Assembly: GCF_000485595.1 (NCBI RefSeq) | Contig: NW_014579693.1 | Location: 1 to 27,624, forward strand | Reading direction: 5' to 3' | DNA length: 27,624 nt | DNA from: Priapulus caudatus | Lineage: Eukaryota > Priapulida > Priapulimorpha > Priapulimorphida > Priapulidae | In this document: positions 18,611 to 27,624 of the stretch, one piece after another | Layout: each line of letters starts with the position of its first letter | Position numbering within the stretch: the first letter of the stretch is position 1 | Position numbers and translations under genes: made by a program | Notes under the pieces: generated by a model | What the model was told of the DNA's origin: nothing | What the model saw: only the letters and a program-made list of their open reading frames with translations | Databases searched by the model: none

Positions 18611-19318
18611 GCCCAGTGATCTTTGAAGCATGTCATATTTGATGGGCTAATAGGGGCTGTTGCCTGCAGCGCTAGCTATGCTGGCTGATTTATGAGGGAA
18701 GGCCATATATGGTAAAATACAAGGCTGCATGTCTACGACTAAGTTGTTGTTGTCACATACAGCCGACGAGCAAATACACGTGTCGGGTTCTGGTTTTGTG
18801 ACTAGAAGCGGGGGTTGGGTGCGGCCGGTTTGGGGCGGGGGTATGAGTAGGGTTTCGTGGGTTAGGGGATGCTGTGGGGTTTGGGGGCAGAGGGTTTAGT
18901 GTTGGGGTTGTGTGTGGATGGGTGGTGGGGTTTGGAGATTGGGTGTATTTCGTGGGGGCGGCAGCGTGGGGACTCGGTAACTGCCGCCTAGTCCAAAGGC
19001 CCGCTAGGTCCATAATGGCCTGACTCACTCCCGATAACATCTCACAGTGGATGTAGGGCGGAGTGTGTGTGTGTGTTGTGTGTGGGATGTTGTGCGGAAA
19101 ATTTTATTTGTTCTATGTTTTTCTTGAAAATACATCAGCAGCGTTCTAACCAGTGACGAGTGTAAATATCTGCATGGCCATCTGCAGCATGTGGTTTATG
19201 ACATTTATTCTCTTCCACTCTCCTGCTAGCCATACCTTGACGTGGCGCCATCAATCAGCATACAATTTTTGCCTAAATAATTATCAGTTGAAAATATGTT
19301 TAGTTTTCCAATCGTGAC
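18611..19318. other. Non-repetitive DNA with a G-rich stretch, copy 1
   Basis: At about 18808-18960 many runs of three to five G occur on the plus strand (for example GGGGCGGGGG), enough to form G-quadruplexes. The same feature recurs in copy 2 near 26466-26640. No gene is recognised. Confidence 0.5.
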
Positions 19319-19747
19319 TAGTTGGGGCCTTCGGACTAGTGGGTTTGGACTAGCGCGTCGCCTTCGGCGACTTAGGTGCGGCCTTTCTGGACTAGGGGAA
19401 TGGTGTTTTGGACTAGCGGGCCTTCGGACTAGTGGGTTTTCGGACTAGCGGGCCTTCGGACTAGTGGTTTCGGCACTAGTGGGTTTTCGGAACTTAGCGT
19501 GGCTTCGGACTTAGCGTGGCCTTCGGACTAGTGGGTTTTCGCGACCTAGCGGAGCCTTCGGACTAGCGGCGCCTTCGGACTAGTCGGTTTTCGGCGTTAG
19601 CGGGGCCTTCGGACTAGTGGGTTTTCGACTATGCCGATGCCTTCCGGACTAGTGTGTTTTCGACTTTAGCGGGCCTTCGGACTAGTGGCGTTTTCGGACC
19701 TAGGCGGTGCCTTCGGACTATGTGGGTTTTCGGACTTAGCGGTTGCT
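19319..19747 (+). repeat. 16/32-bp satellite (GGACTAG), copy 1
   Basis: Two related 16-mers alternate, GGACTAGCGGGCCTTC and GGACTAGTGGGTTTTC, so the array has a 32-bp dimer period. ACTAGT palindromes mark the second monomer. About 13 dimers are present, with many small indels. Confidence 0.9.
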
Positions 19748-19768
19748 ACTTTGTCGGAGGGGGGGGGA

Positions 19769-20080
19769 AGATAATACGATTTGTTTCAACTCGTCTCATC
19801 AGATTCTTTTTCATCTTAATTCAGGAAGAATTCCTTTGTTCGCTGGGGATAGTAGGTGAGATTTTCTAGTATTTGTCAGTAGAGATGAGAGCACTTCATA
19901 CTTAATTGACCAAGATTTTCCTCTTGAGAAGGGAGAATTCCTCCGTGCGTACGTTGTGCTGATGAATTATTAGACAGGAGAGACTCTCTGGAAATTTCAT
20001 AGAAATCTCTCAGTAAATATAATCGTCTGGATCTTTTAAGATCCCTGAGAATGAACGCGGTCTCACTTTTTCACGATTGT
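19769..20080. other. Spacer between the two block copies, first part
   Basis: AT-rich unique DNA. AGGAAGAATTCCTTTG and GAGAATTCCTCCGTG are loosely similar, and no exon is supported. Confidence 0.4.
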
Positions 20081-20350
20081 GGTGATCGCAGACGCGGATA
20101 GTGTTGCCATGGCGATCGCAGACACGGCTATTATTGCCATGGCGATCGCAGACACGGCTAGTGTTGCCATGGTGATCGCAGACGCGGCTAGTGTTGCCAT
20201 GGTGATCGCAGACGCGGATAGTGTTGCCATGGTGATCGCAGACGCGGCTAGTGTTGTCATGGTGATCGCAGACGCGGATAGTGTTGTCATGGTGATCGCA
20301 GACGCGGCCCGTGTTGTCATGGTGACCGCTGACGCGCCGCGAGTTGCCAT
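20081..20350 (+). repeat. 30-bp minisatellite, nine exact-length units
   Basis: Units of exactly 30 bp start at 20081 and every 30 bp to 20321, with consensus GGTGATCGCAGACGCGGMTA followed by GTGTTGYCAT. There are no indels, only substitutions. Because 30 is a multiple of three, both strands stay open: plus strand as a 10-residue repeat (MVIADADSVA-type, ORF 20079-20360) and minus strand as SAITMATLA-type within an ORF of 188 codons (20063-20629). Neither ORF has recognisable flanking protein sequence. Confidence 0.93.
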
Positions 20351-21298
20351 GGTGTTATAGCGACCGTACCAAGTGCTATACTTTGTAGCTATTGTATACA
20401 ACAAGTATTGAGAAGAGAGAAAGAAAGATAGATAGAGAGATGGGAAAGAGAAAGACTGAGAGAGTACGCTAGGAAGATGGAGAGGGAGATAGGGGAGACG
20501 GGGAGAGGAGAAACGAAAAGAGAGAAAGAGCTCTCGAGAGCTCTCGAGTGAGCGCGCGTGAGAGATATATATACTAATCATTTCTCGCGCATTGATTGTA
20601 CACGCATGCGGGAAAAACTGCCGCCTCACGTGATCGTATGCGCGATATATGTAAAGCCCGGCTGCTGCGACTAATGGATTAATCCGAAGCGACTACAACT
20701 GTCATCGTCATCGTAGTCATCGTCATCATTGTCGGCGTAGTCATCGTCATCGTCGTCAGCCAGAAATCATGGCCTTAATAGGCAGGTGACCGTTCTATAG
20801 AGGTAGACTTAGTAGTTCCATTTCCCAGAACGGCCAGGTGTGTCTGACACTTTATCAGGATGGAAGCAGAAAGGAAGGAGGATGGAAGAGGAAAGGAAGG
20901 AGGATGAAAGAAGAGAGGAAGGAGAATGGAAAAGGAAAGGAATGCTAATAGAAAGAGAATCGAAGAAGAAAGAAAAGTGGAATTGCTGAGGAGTTTTTGT
21001 TTCTGCCACAAATTTCATTTAATTATGTCACTTTGGCAGTAGGAAGGGAAACAAACAAATCCTAATGGAATAAAGCGATGGCGATAGAAGTGATGCACAT
21101 GTACATTGTAGTGTGAGTGACCCTAGTTTATATCCAAGGTATGTTAAGCATCGGGCATTACCTTCAGACGGCCAAGCATGATCAAGCATAATAATATACT
21201 ATCTATGTGTTCTTGCCAGGCTCGTTCGTAAACTTGTAATTTCGGTGTAGGTATATATATTAAATGACAGGAGGTTGTGTGGCTATGGCTGCAGCTAA
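20351..21298. other. Spacer between the two block copies, second part
   Basis: It contains purine-rich tracts (20405-20530 and about 20860-20975, GGAAGGAGGATGGAAGA-type), a perfect palindrome GAGCTCTCGAGAGCTC at 20528-20543, and GTCATC repeats at about 20700-20760. No exon or RNA gene was recognised. ORFs 20775-21011 and 20809-21018 are purine-tract translations. Confidence 0.5.
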
Positions 21299-21804
21299 CC
21301 TGCCGCCTAGTACATCAATACTCTTCGATCCTCTGGATGTTCAGCAGGTGTTTTAAATGCGGCCCGCATTAACTAAGAACGCAACTTCCGCCATCGCGGT
21401 TTCATGTCGAAAACCGACTACAGATGGCAGCACGGTGTCACACCGGGGTTTCACTGTAGCTTACATTAAGCTACTGAGCTTGTATTAAAACAGCCAGTTC
21501 CCCCCCCCCCCTCCCCAACGCGCACGAGAGTTGATCTGATTAGGCCTAATTATGCTTGGTTCTCTGCTTCAAAAAGTTGCTGCGGCAATTAAGAACGAAT
21601 AAAACTGATACAGCGATTAATCATCAAGTAGGCCATGGGGGGGGGGCGTGACGATCGAGCGGGGGAAATCGGCTGAAAGTAGGTGCACGAGACAAAGCCG
21701 CTGGGCAGTTAGGGCGGCAAGTGATCGAGCAATGTTTACAAGTTCCCAGGTTGTCAGGCGATGGCAGCAAATGTTAGCGCAACATTGTTAATTAGGCCAC
21801 CGGC

Positions 21805-22150
21805 AGTCGCCGTCGTCATCGTCACTATTGTTGTTCGCTGTCATCGGCGTAGTTGTTGTTCATCATTATTGTCATTGTCACATCATTGTCATTGTCATTA
21901 TCGTTGTTTTAGTCATTGTTGTAGTCATTGTTGTCGCTGTCACCTCATTATCGTTGTTATAGTCATTGATGTCGTCATTGTTGTCATTGTCACCATTGTC
22001 ACTTCATTGTAATTGTCATCATTATCGTAGTCAGTGAATTTGTCATTGTTACCATTGTCAAGTAATTTTCATTGTTATCTTTGTCGCAGTTATCATTGTC
22101 ACCTCATTGTCATCATCATCGTTTTGTGGTCATTGATGTTGTCATTGTTG
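21805..22150. repeat. GTCATT/TTGTCA repeat, copy 2
   Basis: Counterpart of 13735-14080, with cleaner hexamers and fewer inserted bases. Confidence 0.8.
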
Positions 22151-22679
22151 CGACGTTGTTGACAGTAATTACCTCCGCCCAACGGAGTTGGAGGAGGTTA
22201 TGTGATCACTCTCGTGTGTTAGTGTGTTTGTGTGTTCGTGTGTTCGCGCAATCGATATTAGCGCGTCGAGTCAGCGAGCCAGCCAGCGCAGCGACCCAGC
22301 AAGCGTGTACATGTGAGCGAGCAGCAGCAACGAGCGGCTGCTACGAGCAAACTAGCAGCAAGCCAGCAAGCCAGCGTGTACATGCCAGTACGCTGGCGTA
22401 TATCGTGGGTTATTCGTGTGTTCGTCAGTTGTATGCCGTATGGCGTATGTCGCTGGCGGAGGTATGCACTCTTCGTGAGTGCACTCTGTCTAGTTGATAG
22501 TCTGCCATCCATCTCGTGTGTTTGCATCGCCTTGGCGACCGGTGATGCCGGTCTCTTTCGGCTGCGTGGCAGATTTTCTCCTTCTCATCATCGCTGTTGC
22601 GTTTTTAAAACCGCGTTGCATCCTCTCAGCTTGATCCACCGCCGCAAAATTTACTATTAAAAGCAGCAATGAGGCGGTA

Positions 22680-23470
22680 GCGACGGCAGCGGTGGCGGCG
22701 GCGCGAGCGGTGATGGCGGTGGTGGTGGTGTTGCTGGTGGTGGTGGTGCTGCTGTTGCTGCTGGTGGTGATGATGGTGGTGGTGGCAGCGGTGGTGGTTG
22801 TTGTTGTTGGTGGTGGTGGTGGTGGCAGCGGCGGTGGTGGCAGTGGTGGTGGTGGCAGTGGTGGCAGCGGCGGTGGTGGCAGTGGTGGCAGCGGTCAGAG
22901 GTGGTGATGGCACAGTGGTGCAGTGGGGTGGTGGAGTGTGGGCAGCCGGGGTGGTGGCAAGTGTGGCATGCGTGGCATAGCGGTGGGGTGGCAGCGGCGG
23001 TGTGCAGTGGTTGGGTGGTGCAGCGGGGTGTGGCTAGCGGCGGGGCAGTGTTGGCAGCTGGGAGGTGGAGGGTCGGTGTGGCAGCTGTGTGGTTTGGCAA
23101 GCGGCCGTGTGGCAGCGGTGGTGGTGGCAGCGGCGGTGGGTTGGCATGGTGCAGTGTGTGCAGTCGGCATGTGGTGGCAAGCAAGCGATGACATAGCAGT
23201 GTGTGGCAATGGTGGCAGCGGCGGGTGGCATGTGGTGCAGCGGTGGTGGTGCAGTGGCTGGTTGCGCTAGTGTGGCGGCGGTGAGTGTTGGCAGCCGGTG
23301 GTAGGCAGTGGTGGCGGCGGTGGTGGGTGGCAGTGGCGTGGTGTGCAGTGTGCGGCGTGGTGTTGAGCACGTCGAAGTGACAGTTATGTGGCGGCGGTGT
23401 GTGCAGGTGGTAGTGGCGGGTGGTGGTGGGCAGCAATCGGTCGACAGGCGGTGGTGGTGGCTAGCGGACA
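22680..23470. repeat. GGT/GGC trinucleotide array, copy 2
   Basis: Cleaner than copy 1, with long runs of GGTGGTGGCAGCGGCGGTGG. The ORFs here (such as 22657-23436, 259 codons) are repeat translations. Confidence 0.88.
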
Positions 23471-23914
23471 CAGCGAGTCGACATTTTAGCGATATTAGCC
23501 GTCGCTTTATGTGCGCTCAACTTGACAGCGGCCGTTAATGAAGTTTGCAATAATTTTAATGGCCGCAATTTCAATTTAAATGGTCAATGGGTTCTTGAGG
23601 GTCTTTTGTGAATTGTGTGGATTGGCGAGAGTGAGAGAGAAGGGGAGGGGGAGAGATAGTGAGTGAGAGAGGAAGATAGTAAGGGGTGGAAAAAATCGGC
23701 AGGCGCACTACGTACATCAAATGGAGTTGGATTTGTAAGCCCTGAATGCGCGTCGTCGTGAAATTCTATGCGCGCGTTTCACGAAAATGTGTTGTTGATA
23801 TAGACGCTGTTTAATGCAAATGTCAATTCGGCCTCTCAGGCTGAGTCCATGCAGCTGCGATAGCTGCCGTGAGTGTACACGCCGGAGTCGCTGCAGCCTG
23901 ATCGGACGAGTGCT

Positions 23915-24775
23915 GCTGGTGGTGGTGAATGATGGAGATGGTGCGGTGGTGGCTGCTGCTGTATCTACTCGCGGGCGTGCGCTTTTGGCTTTGGGCATCT
24001 CTTCGTGGTGTGGCTATTGGTGGTCGTGAGTGGTCGTTGGCGGCGGCGGTAGTGGTGATGGTGGTGGTGTGGTGTGATGGTTGATACGGTGGATGATTGA
24101 ATGATTATTGTGTGGTTGTGGTAGGTGGTGGTGGTGGGTGTGGTGTGTGGTGGTGGTGGTGGTGGTGGTGGTGGTGGTGGTGACGGCTGCAGTGGGTAGT
24201 GGTGATGGTGGTGATTGGTTGGCTGATGGTGGTGTGGTGGTGGTGGTGGGTGGTGGTGGTGGTGGTGGTTGGTGATTGGTGGAGTGGTGATCGGTGATTG
24301 ATGAAACTGATGGTATGGGGAGGTGAAACTGATGGTGATGTTGATTTGCTATGCGTGCCGTGGCGGCGGCAGCGGCGGCTGGCGGTGGTGCGTGCTTGCT
24401 GGTTGGCGTGGTGGTGGTTTATCTGCTGGTCTGACTGCGTCTGCTGCTCGGTGTGGGTGGTGGTGTGGTGGGTGGTGGTGGCCTGCTGCTGCTGCTGTGG
24501 TGGTGGTGGTGGTCTGCTGCTGGGGTGGTGTGGTTGCTGGCTGGCTGCTGCTGCTGCTGCTGCTTGGCTGGTGGTGGTGGTGGGCTGCGGCTGCTTTGCT
24601 CGCTGGTGTGTGTGTGGGCTGCTGCTTGCTGCTGCTTCTGCTGCTGCCTGCTGCGCTGGGTGTTGGTGGGGTGGATGCTGTTCGCTTCTGCTGGGTTGGT
24701 GTGTGCTGGTGCTGCTGCTGCTGCGGCGCTGGCTGCGGGTGTGGTTTCTGCTTGTCGCTGCCTTGCTGCTCTGCT
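23915..24775. repeat. GGT then GCT trinucleotide arrays, copy 2
   Basis: (GGT)n is especially pure near 24140-24180. (TGC)n follows from about 24355. It matches 16081-17040. Confidence 0.88.
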
Positions 24776-25930
24776 AACCCTACTCTTAGCATGCTCACGC
24801 CTGTCTTGCCTGCATACTCTTCCGTACCGCTTCCTACACTGCCTACCTGCCTACATTGACTGGCTACCTGCTGCCTACATCGGTAACCTGCCTTACACGT
24901 GCCTACCTACCCTGCCTGTCCTTTCTACCTGCCTGCCTGCCGTCCTACCTGCCTCCTGCCATACCTGCCTACCTTCCTACGCGTGCCCACCTCTGCCTAC
25001 TTTCTCGCCTGCCTGGTTTGGTCCTCCTGCTTGCCTACATGCCTAGCTGCTACCTACCTTACCCTATCTGCCTGCTGCCTACCTGCCTAACGCTCGCTAC
25101 CAGCATACCTTGCCTGCCTGCTTTCTTGTCTACTCTACCTGCATGAACCGCATGCTGCTGCTTGCCCTACCTGCTAGCGTCCACCTACGACTTGGCGTGC
25201 TGCCAACCTTCCTGCCTGTCTACCTGTTTACCTGCCTGCCCGCATGCCTAAACCTACCTCTGCCCGCTTGCCCTACCTACCTCCTACCTGCTACTTACTA
25301 CCTTCCTGCCATGCCTGCTGTCCTACCTGCCTGCCTACCTCTGCACCCTGCCTACCTGCCTTCCTGCACCTCGCCTACCTCCTGCCCTACCTACCTTGCC
25401 TGCGCCTGCGCTGCCTGCCTTCTTGCCTACACTACACTGCCACCTGCCTGCTGCCTGCATGCCTACCTAGCCTGCCTGCTACCCTGCCTACTACTCTGCG
25501 CTAACCTACTCTACTCATGCCTGCCTGCCTGCCTGCTATCCTGCCTGCCTACCCTGCCACTTTCCTTCCTGTCTACTGCCCTCTAGCCTGCTACCTACCT
25601 ACCGTACCTGCCTGCCTGCCTACCTTCACTGCCTGCCTAACACTGCTGCCTGCCCTACACGCATAGCCGGGGGTGGGGGGGGGCGGCGCTGGGGGGCTGC
25701 GTATGCCTGCTCTGCTTCTTGCAGCTGCCTGCCTCCCTACCTTCCTGTGCCTGCCTACCTGCCTGCTAGCTGCCTACCAGCCTACCTTCCCTACCTGCCT
25801 ACCTGCCTACCTACCTGCCTGCCTTGCCGTCCTGCCTGTCCTTACCGCCTGCCGTACCTTCTTCGCACTGCCGCCCGGCTCCTAGCCTAATCCTGTCTGG
25901 CCTGCCTGCAATCTCTGCATTGCCTGCATT
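24776..25930. repeat. CCTG/CCTA tetranucleotide satellite, copy 2
   Basis: Same repeat as 17041-18230. It is interrupted at about 25667-25703 by a G-rich stretch not seen at that place in copy 1. Confidence 0.92.
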
Positions 25931-26965
25931 TCTGCATGAAGCAGCGGCTACAAAACTGCAGCGCAATCGATGTCCGAGCGAGTCCGCACGGAAAACAGCA
26001 GAACACCTGACCGCCGTGTAGATGAGAGAGAGAGTATCGCACGGACGGGGGGGGGGTGGGTTGAGCTAATGAAGCAGATGCTAATACGAATATCAACTGC
26101 TCCAACCAAGACTACCTTACGTGATGCTAGCAGTGATAACGCTGGCCTGTGTTGTGGCGTGCGCACTGACGCGCGGTTTGTGCATGTGTGGGTTGGCCGT
26201 GTTGTGCGTGATTTGGTGCGTGGATGTCTGCTGCTGTGCGTCGTGCCTCTGTGCGTGTGCGTATAAGTGTGTGTGTGTGTGTAAGGCAGTGATCTTTGAA
26301 GCATGTCAATGATGGGCGTAATAGGGGCATTGTTGCCTGCAGGCTAGCTAGCTAGGCTGATTATGAGGAAGCCATATATGTAAAACAAGGCTGCAGCACG
26401 ACTAAGTGCTGTTGTCACAACAGCCGACCGAGCAAAACACGTGTCGGGTTCGGTGTGATAACGAAGGGCGGGGGTGGGTGGGCACGCGTGGTGCTTGCGT
26501 GTTGTCGGGTTTGGGGCGGGGATTAGTAAGGGGTTCGTGGTTAGGGGAGCTGTGGGTTTGGGGGCAGAAGGTTTAGGTTTCTGGGGGTGTGCGGGGGAGG
26601 GGGGGTGTTTGGAGATTGGGGTGTATTCTGGGGAGCGTGGGATCCGTAACATGCCGTGCTAGTCAAGAGGCTGCCGCTATCCGAAGCTGGCTAGCGTCCC
26701 GAAACATCCTCCACAGTTGGATTGTAAGGGGGAGTGTGATGTGGTGTGGTGGTGAATGTGTGAAAATTTATTTGTTCAGTTATTACTCGGAAATAGCACA
26801 CAGCTTCTAACCATGACAGTGTCTCTGGCATGGCATCGTGCAGCTATGATGTTATGACATTTATCTCTACCATCTCCTGCTACCTAACGCTTGACGTGGC
26901 GGCCATCGGAATTCAGCATAGCAATTTGCTAAAAAATATCAGGTGAAATGTTTAGTATTCGCAAT

Positions 26966-27368
26966 CGCTAAGGGGTCTCGGACTATGGGGTTTTGGACTA
27001 GCGGCCTTGTTCGACTTATGGCCTTCGACTAAGTGGGTTTCGACTAGACGTGCCTTCGACTATGGGTTTTCGACCTAGCGGGCCTTCGACTTAGTGGTGT
27101 TTGCTAGTGGTTTTCGGGACTAGCGGGCCTTTCGGACTAGTCGTCTTTCGACTAGTGTTTCCCGGACTAAGGGGCCTTCCGACTAGCCGGGACTTCGGAC
27201 AGGTGGTTTTCGGACTAGCGGCACTTCCGGACTAGTGGGTGTTCCGGACTAGCGAGCCTATCGGACTAGCTGGTTTCGGATCTAGCCGGGGCCTTCGGAC
27301 TTAAGTGGGTGCTTCCGGGACTAGGCCGGGCCTTCCGACTAGTGGGTTTTTCGGACTAGCGGGCCTTG
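26966..27368 (+). repeat. 16/32-bp satellite (GGACTAG), copy 2
   Basis: Same alternating 16-mers as 19319-19747, with more base loss (GACTA for GGACTAG). Confidence 0.88.
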
Positions 27369-27393
27369 CTACTGCGTTGTTCGGCGGGGGGGG

Positions 27394-27624
27394 NTGCCTG
27401 CCTACCTGCCTGCCTACCTGCCTACCTTCCTGCCTGTCTACCTCCCTGCCTGCCTGCCTACCTACCTACCTACCTGCCTGCCTGCCTACCTTCCTGCCTG
27501 CCTACCTTCCTGCCTGCCTACCTGCATACCTGCCTGTATGCCTGCCTGCCTTCTTGCCTAGCTGCCTGCCTCCCTACCTTCCTGCCTGCCTACCTGCCTG
27601 CCTAGCTGCCTACCAGCCTACCTT
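27394..27624. repeat. CCTG/CCTA satellite at the window end, joined across an n
   Basis: After a poly-G run and one ambiguous base, the sequence switches to a very regular CCTGCCTACCTG array that continues to the window edge. In both block copies this satellite lies about 1.1-1.2 kb upstream of the GGACTAG satellite, so the join does not follow the block's own order. Confidence 0.9.

Larger units (their letters stand above)
13194..19768 (+). repeat. Large repeat-rich block, copy 1 of a direct duplication
   Basis: The block begins CCGCCTAGTACATCA and ends in poly-G after a 32-bp satellite. Its order matches copy 2 (21299-27393) throughout: the GATCGAGCAATGT anchor, GTCATT repeats, AAACCGCGTTG, GGT/GGC repeats, GGCCGCAATT, GGT and GCT repeats, CCTG/CCTA repeats, GAAGCAGCGGCTACAAAACTG, GT-rich and G-rich DNA, then the satellite. 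The copies start 8.1 kb apart. Differences are mostly small indels, many next to homopolymers. No gene is recognised inside. Confidence 0.9.
21299..27393 (+). repeat. Large repeat-rich block, copy 2 of a direct duplication
   Basis: It begins GCCGCCTAGTACATCA and ends in poly-G, followed by an n at 27394. It is collinear with 13194-19768 but about 7% shorter, the difference being spread over many short indels. Sub-blocks are GTCATT repeats (21805-22150), GGT/GGC (22680-23470), GGT (23915-24350), GCT (24355-24775), CCTG/CCTA (24776-25930), GT-rich DNA (26150-26282), G-rich DNA (26466-26640) and the 32-bp satellite (26966-27368). No gene is recognised in it. Confidence 0.9.

Noticed and set aside
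20081-20350. CRISPR-like array
   Set aside because: The units are contiguous 30-mers without spacers, and the genome is eukaryotic: a minisatellite.

Overview
This window looks like nuclear DNA from a marine invertebrate animal. It has split genes with GT-AG introns, an AATAAA polyadenylation signal, decayed retrotransposons and DNA transposons, and abundant microsatellites. Nothing bacterial is present (no operons, ribosome-binding sites or compact ORFs). The species cannot be fixed from the sequence alone. Three placements of N (25 N at 13169-13193, single n at 7220 and 27394) show that it is a draft scaffold.

Layout. Positions 1-3860 hold a heavily decayed Ty3/gypsy-type LTR retrotransposon on the minus strand: RT, RNase H, integrase, a purine tract and the start of a 3' LTR, in that order. 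Positions 3921-4517 are a foldback element with long terminal inverted repeats. Positions 4850-5161 carry a probable broken first exon (minus strand) that resembles the N-terminal domain of ZSWIM1/ZSWIM3-like proteins. Positions 5406-5694 look like the 3' end of an unidentified plus-strand gene with a poly(A) signal.

The clearest gene is THOC2, the large scaffold subunit of the THO/TREX mRNA-export complex. Six plus-strand coding exons (6975-7048, 7857-7948, 10549-10600, 10768-10838, 11231-11349, 12768-12901) join in phase into about 180 residues that align with roughly residues 24-200 of the human protein. The first exon and everything after the sixth are not found here. Its introns have filled with mobile elements: a 2.4-kb inverted-repeat element (8014-10452) with remnants of a protein like the P2X7 intracellular (RH) domain, a TAGCTCACC-ended element (11441-12164), a long CT tract and a 47-bp minisatellite that runs up to the 25-N gap.

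From 13194 on, the character changes. A block of about 6-6.6 kb (13194-19768) is followed by a 1.5-kb spacer and then by a second direct copy (21299-27393). Both contain the same ordered series: GTCATT repeats, GGT/GGC repeats, GCT repeats, CCTG/CCTA repeats, G-rich DNA and a 32-bp satellite. The copies differ mainly by one- or two-base indels, which is the mark of unpolished long reads. I infer a long-read gap fill holding a true tandem duplication or two unmerged haplotypes. No convincing gene lies in this half, and the long ORFs there are translated simple repeats. I did not find a novel biological system. The best leads are the inverted-repeat element, the 16/32-bp satellite, the 30-bp minisatellite and the duplicated block.
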